DNA of 64,000 nt. Source: Pantoea rwandensis. Lineage in GTDB: Bacteria; Pseudomonadota; Gammaproteobacteria; Enterobacterales; Enterobacteriaceae. This document shows, piece after piece, positions 1-8,256 of the stretch (positions within the stretch are counted from its first letter, which is position 1; each line of letters begins with the position of its first letter). Made by a program: the position numbers and the translations under genes. The notes under the pieces were generated by a model. That model made no database searches. It saw only the letters and a list, made by a program, of their open reading frames with translations, and was not told where the DNA came from. The stretch lies in NCBI RefSeq assembly GCF_002095475.1, contig NZ_MLFR01000019.1, forward strand, positions 43,576 through 107,575, written 5' to 3'.

Positions 1-1
1 G

Positions 2-448
2 GTGCGCTACCCGCGCGGCACCGGCACGGGCGCCACGCTGGAGCCATTGGCCAGCCTGCCGTTGGGCAAAGGCATTGTGAAACGTCGCGGCGAAAAACTG
101 GCGATCCTTAACTTCGGCACCCTGTTGCCGGAAGCCCAGGCCGCTGCTGAAGCGCTCAATGCCACCCTGGTGGATATGCGTTTTGTGAAGCCACTGGATG
201 AAGCGCTGATTGCCGAACTGGCTGCCAACCATGATTCCTTGGTGACACTGGAAGAAGGTGCGATTAAAGGCGGAGCCGGTAGCGGCGTCAACGAATACGT
301 GATGGCAAAACGCCTGCGTGTTCACGTGCTGAACCTGGGTCTGCCAGACGAGTTTATTCCGCAGGGCACACAGGAAGAGGTTCGTCAGGATTATCAGCTG
401 GATGCCGCCGGTATTCAGCAACAAATCACTGACTGGCTGGCGCAGTAA
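2..448 (+). CDS. dxs: 1-deoxy-D-xylulose-5-phosphate synthase, C-terminal part
   Basis: The gene enters from the left edge; only its last 148 codons are present. Dxs is the thiamine-diphosphate enzyme that joins pyruvate and glyceraldehyde 3-phosphate at the start of the MEP isoprenoid pathway. The visible part is the C-terminal transketolase-like domain, with VRYPRGTG, the stretch [19 protein letters not shown] and the glycine-rich GGAGSGVNE, all close to E. coli Dxs as I remember it. The frame stays open to the window edge, so position 2 is not a start. The next gene, yajO, is the same neighbour as in E. coli. Confidence 0.97.
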   Translation: MRYPRGTGTGATLEPLASLPLGKGIVKRRGEKLAILNFGTLLPEAQAAAEALNATLVDMRFVKPLDEALIAELAANHDSLVTLEEGAIKGGAGSGVNEYVMAKRLRVHVLNLGLPDEFIPQGTQEEVRQDYQLDAAGIQQQITDWLAQ

Positions 449-458
449 TCCCCTCCCC

Positions 459-506
459 GCTCCTGCTGCTATGCTTAGGGCATTCCTAACGCATAAGAGC
501 AGGAGC
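459..506 (+). promoter_or_regulatory. Hairpin covering the yajO ribosome binding site
   Basis: Nine bases, GCTCCTGCT (459-467), are exactly complementary to AGCAGGAGC (498-506). Between them ATGC-TTAGG (471-479) can pair with CCTAACGCAT (485-494) apart from one bulge, extending the stem. The 3' arm contains AGGAG (501-505), the ribosome binding site of yajO, whose ATG is at 511. There is no T tract, so it is a poor intrinsic terminator. The pairing is seen directly; any control of translation is inference. Confidence 0.6.
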
Positions 507-510
507 TCCC

Positions 511-1485
511 ATGAAAACCATTCGTTTAGGCCAAACCGACTTACAGGTTTCGCGTCTCTGTCTAGGCTGCATGACTTACGGCGATCCGATGCGGGGCAAC
601 CACGCATGGACACTGCCCGAAGAGAGTAGTCGCCCGCTGATTAAACAGGCGTTAGACGCAGGGATTAACTTTTTCGACACCGCCAACAGTTATTCTGATG
701 GCAGCAGCGAAGAGATTGTCGGGCGTGCTCTGAAAGATTTTGCCCAACGCGATCGCGTAGTGGTGGCGACCAAGGTCTATTTCCCGCTCAGCAACCTCTC
801 TCAGGGCCTGTCCCGTCAAAACATCCTGCAATCCATCGATGACAGCCTGACACGCCTCGGCATGGACTACGTTGATCTGTTGCAGATTCACCGCTGGGAT
901 TACAACACGCCGATTGAAGAGACGCTGGAAGCACTGAATGAGGTGGTGAAAGCCGGTAAAGCGCGCTACATCGGTGCTTCTTCAATGCATGCTGCGCAGT
1001 TCGCACAGGCTCTGGATCTGCAAAAACACAATGGGTGGGCGCGCTTTGTCAGCATGCAGGATCAGTACAACCTGATTCAGCGAGAAGAAGAGAACGAGAT
1101 GCACCCGCTGTGTGAACGCGAAGGTATCGCGGTGTTGCCGTGGAGTCCGCTGGCGCGCGGCAAGTTGACGCGTGCCTGGGGGGAAACCACCGCACGTTCG
1201 GTATCGGATAACGTGATGGATAAACTCTATACCGGCACCGAAGAGAATGATGCAGCAATAGCTGAACGTCTTGCCACCGTCGCGGCGGATAAAGGCGTGA
1301 CGCGCGCCCAAGTTGCGCTGGCGTGGCTGTTGCATAAGCCGGTGGTGACCGCGCCGATTATTGGCGCATCACGCGAGCAGCAGTTTGCAGAGTTAGTGAA
1401 AGCCGTGGATGTGGAACTGAGTTCAACGGACATTGCCGAGCTGGAAACGGTGTATCAACCGCATCCGGTGGTGGGATTTGAGTAA
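511..1485 (+). CDS. yajO: Aldo-keto reductase YajO family
   Basis: A 324-residue NADPH-dependent aldo-keto reductase. The catalytic tetrad of the superfamily is visible as D56 (FFDTANSYSDG), Y61, K88 (VVVATKVYFPL) and H127 (DLLQIHRWDY). The C-terminal WSPLARGKLTR segment and the IIGAS motif belong to the NADP-binding end of the barrel. Length and position directly after dxs match E. coli YajO, which has been linked to ribulose 5-phosphate conversion in the route to 1-deoxyxylulose 5-phosphate; I cannot confirm that role here. AGGAG lies six bases before the ATG, within a hairpin. Confidence 0.93.
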   Translation: MKTIRLGQTDLQVSRLCLGCMTYGDPMRGNHAWTLPEESSRPLIKQALDAGINFFDTANSYSDGSSEEIVGRALKDFAQRDRVVVATKVYFPLSNLSQGLSRQNILQSIDDSLTRLGMDYVDLLQIHRWDYNTPIEETLEALNEVVKAGKARYIGASSMHAAQFAQALDLQKHNGWARFVSMQDQYNLIQREEENEMHPLCEREGIAVLPWSPLARGKLTRAWGETTARSVSDNVMDKLYTGTEENDAAIAERLATVAADKGVTRAQVALAWLLHKPVVTAPIIGASREQQFAELVKAVDVELSSTDIAELETVYQPHPVVGFE

Positions 1486-1493
1486 GCGTTAAC

Positions 1494-1674
1494 ACGCGCA
1501 ATAAATTGCGCCGCTACCGATCAGGCACACATCCGTAGCAATGCGATTAAACGCGCAATAAATTGCGCCGCTACCGGTCTGGAACACATTTGCAGCACTG
1601 CGATTCAACGCGCAATAAATTGCGCCGCTTCCGGTCTGGCACACATCCGTAGCGGCGCGATTCATCGCGCAATA
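1494..1674. repeat. Three and a part tandem copies of a 57-bp palindromic repeat
   Basis: Copies begin at 1494, 1551, 1608 and (partial) 1665 with a strict 57-base period. Each starts ACGCGCAATAAATTGCGCCG and carries a GTAGC..GCGATT segment that is an inverted match to the start, so the unit can fold. The array fills the gap between the convergent genes yajO and pgpA and may end transcription from both sides. Single copies of the same element occur at 18024-18086 and 23482-23518. Confidence 0.85.
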
Positions 1675-1678
1675 TGAA

Positions 1679-2167
1679 TTAAAGCACCAGCCCCAATCCA
1701 TACAAAATCGCGGCAGAAATCACGCCCGCGATAATATCGTCGACCATGATCCCCATCCCGCCATGCACGTTCTTATCGAACCAGCGAATCGGCCAGGGTT
1801 TCCACATATCGAAAATACGGAAGATGACAAACCCCGCCAGTACCCACTGCCAGCTCATCGCCGGAATCGCCATCAGCGTAATCCACATGCCGATAAACTC
1901 GTCCCACACGATACTGCCGTGATCGTGTACGCCCATATCTTTTGCCGTGCGATGACAGAGATACACGCCAACACTAATACCAATCAGCACCAGCAACGAA
2001 TAGATCTGTAACGGCAAAAACGTCATCAGATACCAGAAGGGAATGGCCGCGAGAGAACCTGCCGTGCCAGGCATAATGGGGCTTAACCCACTGCCAAAAC
2101 CGATTGCCAACAAATGCCATGGATTACTCAGGCGCAGGCGGCTTTTGGCCACATCTTTACTTCGCAT
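1679..2167 (-). CDS. pgpA: Phosphatidylglycerophosphatase A
   Basis: An inner-membrane phosphatase that removes the phosphate from phosphatidylglycerol phosphate to make phosphatidylglycerol. The protein has four hydrophobic segments and the family's conserved stretches [30 protein letters not shown] and [11 protein letters not shown], plus [11 protein letters not shown] place the start at the ATG at 2167 ([11 protein letters not shown]), which overlaps the end of thiL by 11 bases; an in-frame GTG at 2197 would add ten residues. The AAGGGA upstream is badly spaced for the ATG, so the start is uncertain. Coupling to thiL by overlap is likely. Confidence 0.94.
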   Translation of the reverse strand: MRSKDVAKSRLRLSNPWHLLAIGFGSGLSPIMPGTAGSLAAIPFWYLMTFLPLQIYSLLVLIGISVGVYLCHRTAKDMGVHDHGSIVWDEFIGMWITLMAIPAMSWQWVLAGFVIFRIFDMWKPWPIRWFDKNVHGGMGIMVDDIIAGVISAAILYGLGLVL

Positions 2168-3134
2168 CAAAGTGATCAAATCCCTTGAAATTAACACTGC
2201 GTGGCTTGCCGTTTTCCAACAGCGTCAGGCCATCTGCTTCTGGAGCGATTTGCCCAATACACGTGTAAGGCACACCCAGATGACCAAGCGCCACATCCAG
2301 CGCACCACGGTTCACTTCTGGAACGGTAAAGCACAGCTCGTAGTCTTCGCCACCGCTCAGTGCCCACGTCAACACCTGCTCCGACTCAAAATGGTCGCGC
2401 AGTGCAGCTGAGAGCGGCAAAGCTTCCAGATTGAGGCGCGCGCCCACGCGGCTGGCTGTCAGAATATGGCCGAGATCGGAGATTAAACCGTCAGATATAT
2501 CAATGGCGGAGGTCGCCAGATTACGCAACGCCTGGCCCTGTAACACGCGTGGCATTGGACGCAGATGACGCTTAATCAGTGCTTCATGCACTGCCGGATC
2601 ATTCAAGCGATGATGATGCTGCAGCAGCGAGAGCCCCGCCGCACTGTCACCCAGCGTGCCAGTGACAAAGATCCAGTCACCCGGTTTTGCGCCAGAGCGC
2701 TTCAGCGCCCGCCCCACGGGCACCAGACCGTGAATACCCAGCGTCAAGCTGAGCGGCCCGCGCGTGGTATCGCCGCCAATGAGTTGCATGTCGTAGTAAT
2801 CCAACAGCTCAAACAGGCTGTTGCTAAACGCTGAAAGCCAGCTTTCGTCAACTTCAGGCAGCGTAATCGCCAGCGTCAACCACGCAGGATCGGCGCCCAT
2901 CGCCGCTAAATCACTTAAATTGACGGCCAGTGCTTTGTAGCCGAGATCGGCGGGATGGATATCACGTAAGAAGTGCACACCCGCCACCAGCGTATCCGTG
3001 CTAATGGCCAGCGTCTGTTTTTCGGAAACGTTGAGTAACGCGCAGTCGTCACCAATTCCTTTCTCCACATCGCGGCGGGAGCTGGTGACGCGGTTAAAGT
3101 AACGTGCGATCAGTTCGAATTCACCACAGGACAT
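2157..3134 (-). CDS. thiL: Thiamine-monophosphate kinase
   Basis: A 325-residue ATP-dependent kinase of the PurM/SelD fold that phosphorylates thiamine monophosphate to the active cofactor thiamine diphosphate. Visible family segments are GIGDDCALL near residue 27, [42 protein letters not shown] and [10 protein letters not shown]. The length is the same as E. coli ThiL. It follows nusB with an intrinsic terminator in between, so part of its expression must come from read-through or a local promoter. Its end overlaps pgpA. Confidence 0.97.
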   Translation of the reverse strand: MSCGEFELIARYFNRVTSSRRDVEKGIGDDCALLNVSEKQTLAISTDTLVAGVHFLRDIHPADLGYKALAVNLSDLAAMGADPAWLTLAITLPEVDESWLSAFSNSLFELLDYYDMQLIGGDTTRGPLSLTLGIHGLVPVGRALKRSGAKPGDWIFVTGTLGDSAAGLSLLQHHHRLNDPAVHEALIKRHLRPMPRVLQGQALRNLATSAIDISDGLISDLGHILTASRVGARLNLEALPLSAALRDHFESEQVLTWALSGGEDYELCFTVPEVNRGALDVALGHLGVPYTCIGQIAPEADGLTLLENGKPRSVNFKGFDHFDAK

Positions 3135-3150
3135 AAGTCAGGTCTCAATG

Positions 3151-3176
3151 AAAAAAGGCCGGTGAACCGGCCTTTT
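3151..3176 (-). terminator. Intrinsic terminator between nusB and thiL
   Basis: On the minus strand, AAAAGGCCGG is followed by a two-base loop and CCGGCCTTTTTT, a GC-rich stem with a run of six T. It starts four bases after the nusB stop codon and lies 16 bases before the thiL ATG. It has full intrinsic-terminator form inside what is usually treated as one gene string. Confidence 0.85.
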
Positions 3177-3179
3177 GCA

Positions 3180-3599
3180 TTATTTTTTGTTGGGTCGAAT
3201 TTGCGGGGCGGCTTTATCTAGCACACCGTTGACAAACTTGTGGCTGTCTTCAGCGCCAAACACTTTCGCCAGTTCGATGCCTTCGTTGATGGCCACTTTA
3301 TAGGGCACATCTGAACGCTTGCTCAGCTCATACAGCGAAATACGCAAAATGGCTTTTTCTACCTGACCCAGCTCTTCCAGCTGGCGTGACAGGTAAGGCT
3401 TCATCAGACCGTCCAGGTACGCGCTGTTAGTCGCCACACCGGCCAGCAATTCGCGGAAATAGCTAATATCGACGTCTTTTACGTCTTGTTCCGCCAGAAA
3501 CTGGTATTCCACATCGGCAATGTCATTCTTAGACAGCTGCCAAGAGTAAAGCGCCTGAACAGCGCACTCACGGGCGCGACGACGAGCAGCAGGTTTCAC
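3180..3599 (-). CDS. nusB: Transcription antitermination factor NusB
   Basis: A 139-residue all-helical RNA-binding protein that pairs with NusE (S10) on boxA RNA for rRNA antitermination. It begins [20 protein letters not shown], has the arginine-rich N-terminus typical of the family and ends [16 protein letters not shown], nearly as in E. coli, with the same length. It lies 19 bases downstream of ribH, the usual enterobacterial arrangement linking riboflavin synthesis and NusB, and is followed at once by a strong terminator. Confidence 0.97.
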   Translation of the reverse strand: MKPAARRRARECAVQALYSWQLSKNDIADVEYQFLAEQDVKDVDISYFRELLAGVATNSAYLDGLMKPYLSRQLEELGQVEKAILRISLYELSKRSDVPYKVAINEGIELAKVFGAEDSHKFVNGVLDKAAPQIRPNKK

Positions 3600-3618
3600 A
3601 AAATTCCCCTTCCAAAAA

Positions 3619-4089
3619 TCAGGCTTTGATGGCTTTCAATACGTTAATCATTTCGAGTGCAGTCAGGGCCGCTTCGGCACCTTTATTACCCGCTTTCGTG
3701 CCGGCGCGTTCAATCGCCTGCTCGATATTTTCGGTAGTCAGTACGCCGAAGGTCACTGGGATATCGCTGGTCATTGCGACATTCGCAATGCCCGAACTGG
3801 CTTCACCTGCTACATATTCGAAGTGTGCGGTGCCGCCACGGATCACGGTGCCCAACGCGACAATTGCGTCGTGCTTACCGGCTTTCGCCAGCGCGCGTGC
3901 TGCCAATGGCAATTCGTATGCACCTGGAACCCAGACAACGGTGATGTTATCTGCTTTCACCTGGCCGATACGCTTTAAAGCGTCAATCGCGCCGTCCAGC
4001 AGGCTGTTATTAATGAAGTTGTTAAAACGCGCAATAACGATGGCAATGTTTGCATCTGGCGTGGCAACAGGAGCTTCGATAACTTTCAT
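3619..4089 (-). CDS. ribH: 6,7-dimethyl-8-ribityllumazine synthase
   Basis: A 156-residue subunit of the icosahedral lumazine synthase (called ribE in E. coli), which condenses the ribityl pyrimidine with dihydroxybutanone phosphate in the penultimate step of riboflavin synthesis. Conserved segments are [40 protein letters not shown] (holding the catalytic His of the family) and [20 protein letters not shown]. Length equals the E. coli protein. It is 90 bases downstream of ribD and just upstream of nusB on the same strand. Confidence 0.97.
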   Translation of the reverse strand: MKVIEAPVATPDANIAIVIARFNNFINNSLLDGAIDALKRIGQVKADNITVVWVPGAYELPLAARALAKAGKHDAIVALGTVIRGGTAHFEYVAGEASSGIANVAMTSDIPVTFGVLTTENIEQAIERAGTKAGNKGAEAALTALEMINVLKAIKA

Positions 4090-4179
4090 ACATATCCTTT
4101 GGGTTATTTAATGGCCCCGCAGAAGGGGGCGGATTCTATCATACTCTTCGGCGACGCGCTCAGGCTTTTCAGTTGATGC

Positions 4180-5283
4180 TTAAGCAGGCGTCAGGGTCAG
4201 TCGCAGGTCCGCGCCAACCTTGCGCACATCGCTAAAATTCAGGGCGGGAGCATCGTTCAATTGCTCCAGTCCAGGCAGTTCACACAGGCCACGCGCGGCG
4301 TTGCCCAGCAACTTCGGTGCCATGTAGACAATCAGTTCATCGACCAATCCAACCTGCAACAGCGCACCGGCTAAGCTGGCACCGGCCTCCACCCAAACCG
4401 TGTTGATCTGACGTTGCCCGAGCAGCATCATCATCGCCACTAAATCGAGATGCTCACCGCGCAAAGGCACGGCGATCTGGCTGACGCTTTGCGGCCAAGA
4501 CTGCTGATCAATATCACTGCGCATCAGCCAGGTTTCGCCAGGCTGCGTTATCAAGCGATGTTGAGGCGTCACGCGCTGCTGGCTATCGATGATCACGCGT
4601 ACAGGCTGGCGCAGTGCGCTTTCGTCCAGCTGCTGGTGTACATCCTCGTTTAATTCATTCCAGCGCACAGTCAATGAAGGATCATCAGCCAGTACCGTGG
4701 CACTGGAGCTAAGGATAGCCGAACTCTGGGCACGAAAACGTTGCACATCGCGCCTTGCGGCCGCCGAGGTGATCCACTGACTTTCGCCACTGGCCATCGC
4801 GGTCCGCCCATCAAGGGATGCGCCGAGTTTAAGCTGAATCCACGGAAAACCGGTGCGCATGCGTTTCAGAAAACCGCGATTCAATGCTTCAGCTTCGCTC
4901 ATCATTAAGCCGTGGCTGACTTCAATGCCGGCCTGCTGCAAGCGATATAACCCACGCCCCGCCACTTGCGGGTTTGGATCTTGCATCGCCGCCACCACGC
5001 GGCTGACGCCCGCGGCAATCAACGCATCGCAACATGGCGGTGTCCGGCCATGATGACTACAGGGCTCAAGCGTCACGTACGCCGTGGCGCCTTTGGCTTT
5101 TTCACCGGCCATGCGCAGCGCATGCACTTCCGCATGCGGCTCACCGGCACGGTGATGCCAGCCTTCGCCAACAATCTCATCGCCACGCACAATCACGCAG
5201 CCAACGTTAGGGTTAGGGGTAGTGGTAAAACGTCCGCGACGCGCCAGTTCCAGCGCGCGCGCCATGTAGCGTTCGTCAGTCAT
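4180..5283 (-). CDS. ribD: Bifunctional riboflavin deaminase-reductase RibD
   Basis: A 367-residue two-domain enzyme. Residues 1-145 form a cytidine-deaminase-type domain with the zinc motif H50-A-E52 and P74-C75 ... C84 (PCSHHGRTPPC); this removes ammonia from the pyrimidine intermediate. Residues from about 150 form the NADPH-dependent reductase (RTGFPWIQLKLGASLDGRTA, and GAxLAGALL near the end), which reduces the ribosyl side chain. The two activities are consecutive steps of riboflavin synthesis. It starts three bases after nrdR stops, so the two genes are very likely cotranscribed. Confidence 0.97.
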   Translation of the reverse strand: MTDERYMARALELARRGRFTTTPNPNVGCVIVRGDEIVGEGWHHRAGEPHAEVHALRMAGEKAKGATAYVTLEPCSHHGRTPPCCDALIAAGVSRVVAAMQDPNPQVAGRGLYRLQQAGIEVSHGLMMSEAEALNRGFLKRMRTGFPWIQLKLGASLDGRTAMASGESQWITSAAARRDVQRFRAQSSAILSSSATVLADDPSLTVRWNELNEDVHQQLDESALRQPVRVIIDSQQRVTPQHRLITQPGETWLMRSDIDQQSWPQSVSQIAVPLRGEHLDLVAMMMLLGQRQINTVWVEAGASLAGALLQVGLVDELIVYMAPKLLGNAARGLCELPGLEQLNDAPALNFSDVRKVGADLRLTLTPA

Positions 5284-5286
5284 GGC

Positions 5287-5736
5287 TTAGTCCTGTAAGC
5301 GGGCGATCTCTTCGCCAAAATCACGGATATCTTCGAAGCTGCGATACACCGAAGCAAAACGGATGTAGGCAACTTTATCGAGTTTTTTCAGCTCTTCCAT
5401 TACCAGGTTGCCCACCAGCTTGCTGGGAATTTCGCGCTCACCCGTAGCACGGAGCTGGGTTTTAATGTGGTTCACCGCGTTATCCACGGCGTCAGCGCTG
5501 ACTGGGCGTTTCTCCAACGCTTTCATCATGCCGCTGGCGAGCTTATCTTCGTTAAAGGGTTCACGCACATCGTTGCTTTTCACCACGCGCGGCATGACTA
5601 ACTCAGCCACTTCAAAGGTGGTAAAACGCTCATGACACACCAGACACTGGCGGCGGCGACGCACCGAAGAACCTTCACTGACCAGACGTGAGTCGATCAC
5701 TTTGGTGTCTACAGCGGAGCAGAAGGGGCAATGCAT
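5287..5736 (-). CDS. nrdR: Transcriptional repressor NrdR
   Basis: A 149-residue zinc-ribbon and ATP-cone protein that represses ribonucleotide reductase genes according to bound ATP or dATP. The zinc ribbon uses C3, C6, C31 and C34 (MHCPFC ... RRRRQCLVC). The ATP-cone follows from about residue 49 ([16 protein letters not shown]). I chose the ATG at 5736 because it gives the exact E. coli length and places the zinc ribbon at the N-terminus; a longer open frame to 5793 adds an unrelated 19-residue leader. It heads the ribD-ribH-nusB string. Confidence 0.96.
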   Translation of the reverse strand: MHCPFCSAVDTKVIDSRLVSEGSSVRRRRQCLVCHERFTTFEVAELVMPRVVKSNDVREPFNEDKLASGMMKALEKRPVSADAVDNAVNHIKTQLRATGEREIPSKLVGNLVMEELKKLDKVAYIRFASVYRSFEDIRDFGEEIARLQD

Positions 5737-5909
5737 GACGTATCCTGTCGCGAGATAAATAGGCCATATAGTGTAGCGCGATCTGATAGGCAACTAAATA
5801 CGCGCGATTGAATCACAGCCCGGCTCACAGAGGCAGCAGCCCTTTGCCTGTAAAACGGCAAAAGCCACTACGCTTAAACAGCCAATCCGGCACATTTGCA
5901 GGAGGTTAT

Positions 5910-6347
5910 ATGGGACTGTTTAATTTCGTCAAAGAAGCAGGTGAAAAGTTATGGGATGCAGTTTCAGGCGCCGATGATCCGAGTAAAAAATTACAGGATC
6001 ACATCAAGCAACTTGGCTTGCCTGATAGCGACAAAGTCAAAGTCGATGTCCAGGGCGATACCGTCACAGTCAGCGGCGACGGTATCTCACAGGAATTGAA
6101 AGAGAAGATTTTGGTGGCGGCAGGTAACGTGGCGGGCATCACTAAGGTTGATGATAAGGTCAGCGTGTCGGATGCTGCACCAGAAGCGGAATTCTATACG
6201 GTAAAAAAAGGCGATACGCTAAGCGCGATTTCCAAACAGCTTTATGGTAACCCCAATGAATACAACAAGATTTTTGAAGCAAACAAGCCAATGCTGACGC
6301 ATCCTGATAAGATCTACCCAGGCCAGGTATTACGAATTCCGAAATAA
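5910..6347 (+). CDS. kbp: Potassium-binding BON-LysM protein Kbp (YgaU)
   Basis: A 145-residue cytoplasmic protein with a BON domain (about residues 25-90) and a C-terminal LysM domain (about 95-144, [20 protein letters not shown] ... PGQVLRIPK). In E. coli the homologue binds potassium and is needed for normal growth at high potassium; that role is by homology. The start at 5910 ([18 protein letters not shown]) is set by AGGAGG at 5900-5905 and by similarity to YgaU; a longer frame upstream is unlikely. In E. coli ygaU lies elsewhere, so this position is lineage-specific. It precedes yajI by 15 bases. Confidence 0.93.
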   Translation: MGLFNFVKEAGEKLWDAVSGADDPSKKLQDHIKQLGLPDSDKVKVDVQGDTVTVSGDGISQELKEKILVAAGNVAGITKVDDKVSVSDAAPEAEFYTVKKGDTLSAISKQLYGNPNEYNKIFEANKPMLTHPDKIYPGQVLRIPK

Positions 6348-6362
6348 CAGAAAGGACAATGC

Positions 6363-6926
6363 ATGACGATCAGGACGTTTTGGGCACCCGCAGCACTCTC
6401 GCTGCTGGTTCTCAGTGGTTGCAGCTCAACGCCGACTTCACCGCAGGTCAAAGAGTTACATCAGGAAGTGAGTCAGCTTAATCAGCAGATGCGTAAGCTG
6501 ACCAATCAGGCAACGGCACTGGAAATTCAGGGACAGCTTAATGGGCAGTCAACACAAGGCGCATGGCTGTTACCGCAGGCCAACACGCCGGTGGAGCTTC
6601 AGACTCAGTTAGGTAAATTGCGCTTGTCGCTATCCCGAGTGGTCGGTGAAGCCGGTGGTAGTCATGCGGACCTGAATATCCGTTCAACAGATGACCAGCC
6701 GATCCCAGCACTTAGCGCCACGGTGGTGTGGGGAGAATTGGACCCAGCCAGTGGTAAACCGCTGAATGCGGAGAGTCTGAGCCAGACGATCCAGGTTGAA
6801 GCGAGTTTGATGCCACGCAGTTCCGTGACGGTGCCGCTGAGGTTAAGCGGACTGACGCCGGAGCAACTCGGCTATGTGCGCGTACATGATGTGTTGCCTG
6901 CAGCAGAAAAAGCGAAGACGCCCTGA
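6363..6926 (+). CDS. yajI: YajI-like lipoprotein (DUF3251)
   Basis: A 187-residue lipoprotein: signal sequence of about 19 residues ending in the lipobox LVLSGC, with acylated C20. After it comes a coiled-coil-like stretch (VKELHQEVSQLNQQMRKLTNQ), then a beta-rich domain with WGELDPASGKPLN. Family and position next to nrdR correspond to E. coli YajI, function unknown. It starts 15 bases after kbp, and AGAAAGGACA upstream supplies a ribosome binding site. The pair is probably one transcript. Confidence 0.85.
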   Translation: MTIRTFWAPAALSLLVLSGCSSTPTSPQVKELHQEVSQLNQQMRKLTNQATALEIQGQLNGQSTQGAWLLPQANTPVELQTQLGKLRLSLSRVVGEAGGSHADLNIRSTDDQPIPALSATVVWGELDPASGKPLNAESLSQTIQVEASLMPRSSVTVPLRLSGLTPEQLGYVRVHDVLPAAEKAKTP

Positions 6927-6976
6927 TCGCTTGAGCATGGCACGGTCACCATAAAGGGTGCCCCTACGGAGATACA

Positions 6977-7200
6977 CCGTTGTGCTGTAATGGAAAGCTC
7001 ACCACGTAAGGTGACCGTGCAGAAATAAGCCGTTGTGCTGTAATGGAAAGCTCACCACGTAAGGTGACCGTGCAGAGATAAGCCGTTGTGCTGTAATGGA
7101 AAGCTCACCACGTAAGGTGACCGAGCAGAGATAAGCCGTTGTGCTGTAATGGAAAGCTCACCACGTGAGGTGACCGTGCAAAGATACACCGTTGCGCTGT
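6977..7200. repeat. 53-bp tandem repeat array
   Basis: Four full units start at 6977, 7030, 7083 and 7136, with a partial fifth at 7189; the period is exactly 53. Each begins CCGTTGTGCTGTAATGGAAA and contains TCACC-ACGTAA-GGTGA, a small hairpin. Units differ by one or two substitutions. An inverted copy of GGTGACCGTGC (as GCACGGTCACC, 6940-6950) sits just before the array. The array fills the gap between yajI and secF, which are convergent. There are no spacers, so it is not a CRISPR array. Confidence 0.9.
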
Positions 7201-7201
7201 A

Positions 7202-7222
7202 GGGTACGCATTCATGCGTACC
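7202..7222. repeat. Dispersed palindrome GGTACGCAT-TC-ATGCGTACC
   Basis: A perfect nine-base inverted repeat with two central bases. Close relatives are at 32429-32449 (GGGTGCGCATTCATGCGCATC), 46327-46349 (GGTGCGC ... GCGCACC) and, longer, 30661-30706. All four lie between genes, which marks a small dispersed repeat family. Confidence 0.7.
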
Positions 7223-7228
7223 AGGCAT

Positions 7229-7262
7229 AAAAAAACGGGCTGCCCAAGGGCAGCCCGTTTTC
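7229..7262 (-). terminator. Strong terminator after secF
   Basis: ACGGGCTGCCC-AA-GGGCAGCCCGT forms a long GC-rich stem flanked by a run of seven A on the plus strand, which is the T tract for transcription coming leftward from secF. T bases on the other side could let it work for yajI also. It lies 16 bases after the secF stop. Confidence 0.9.
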
Positions 7263-7277
7263 ATATCACTCACCGCA

Positions 7278-8246
7278 TTAAGGCAGGATAGAAGGCTGAT
7301 CTGCGCCCTCTTTCTCGACTTTCTGCACCAGCATATGTTCACGTTTCATACCCAGTTTCAGCGCCAGAGCAGAAGAAACATAGATAGACGAAATGGTACC
7401 GATGGTGACACCGATCAGCATGGTCAGCGAGAAGCCTTTCAGCAGCGCGCCACCAAACAGGAACAGAATCATGATCATCGCCAGCGTGGTCAGCGAGGTG
7501 ATCAAGGTACGGCTCAACGTTTGGGTCAACGACACGTTAGTAATATCGTAAGAAGAACCGCGACGAATCTTGCGGAAGTTCTCACGAATACGGTCGGAAA
7601 CCACGATCTTATCGTTAAGAGAGTAACCAATCACCGACATCAAAGAAGCCACAATCGTCAGATCGATCTCGATATGCACCAGCGCCAAAATGCCGCAGGT
7701 GATGATCACATCGTGCGCCAGTGCCAGCACGGTTCCCAGCGCCAGACGCCACTCAAAGCGGATGCCGATATAGATCAGAATCGCAATCAGTGCCGACAAC
7801 AGCGCCATCGCCCCTGCTTGCGCCAAATCGCTACCCACACTTGGGCCAACGAATTCGATACGCTTCACGGTCGCGTTCTGCTGCGTTGTCTGGTTAATCG
7901 ATGCCAGAACTTTGCTGCCCAGTTCCTGACCCGCTGGGCCGGTTACTGGAGGCATACGCACCATCACATCACGGCTGCTGCCAAAGTTCTGTACCAGCGG
8001 CTCTTCAAAGCCCGCTTTCACCAGACCCTGACGCAGTTCATCCAGATCGGTTGGTTTTTCCAGGTTAATCTCAATCACCGTTCCGCCGGTAAAGTCGAGG
8101 CCCCAGTTGAAGCCTCGCACACCGATAATGGCGATAGACGCCACAATCAGCAGACCGGAGATGATGAAAGCCAGCGTATCCCAGCGCATAAAGTCAACGA
8201 CCTTACGCCCATGGTTTAGCTGTTCAATACTATAGTCCTGTGCCAC
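7278..8246 (-). CDS. secF: Protein translocase subunit SecF
   Basis: A 322-residue six-span RND-type membrane protein that works with SecD and YajC to drive late steps of Sec protein export with the proton gradient. Conserved stretches are [52 protein letters not shown] and [15 protein letters not shown], and it ends GADQPSILP as in E. coli. I set the start at the GTG at 8246, giving [25 protein letters not shown] sits six bases upstream and the length matches the family. The open frame runs 52 codons further, into the secD end. Confidence 0.96.
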   Translation of the reverse strand: MAQDYSIEQLNHGRKVVDFMRWDTLAFIISGLLIVASIAIIGVRGFNWGLDFTGGTVIEINLEKPTDLDELRQGLVKAGFEEPLVQNFGSSRDVMVRMPPVTGPAGQELGSKVLASINQTTQQNATVKRIEFVGPSVGSDLAQAGAMALLSALIAILIYIGIRFEWRLALGTVLALAHDVIITCGILALVHIEIDLTIVASLMSVIGYSLNDKIVVSDRIRENFRKIRRGSSYDITNVSLTQTLSRTLITSLTTLAMIMILFLFGGALLKGFSLTMLIGVTIGTISSIYVSSALALKLGMKREHMLVQKVEKEGADQPSILP

Positions 8247-8256
8247 AACGCACTCC

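Noticed and set aside
6977..7200. CRISPR array
   Set aside because: Units are contiguous with no unique spacers and no cas genes are present; the 43-bp array at 63895 fails for the same reason.
7052..7342. 96-codon minus-strand open frame across the 53-bp repeats and the end of secF
   Set aside because: It is made by translating the tandem repeat and crosses the secF terminator; no ribosome binding site or family likeness.
7335..8219. 294-codon plus-strand open frame antisense to secF
   Set aside because: Its protein is low-complexity H/Q/R-rich, as expected of the reverse of a membrane-protein gene; secF is certain.
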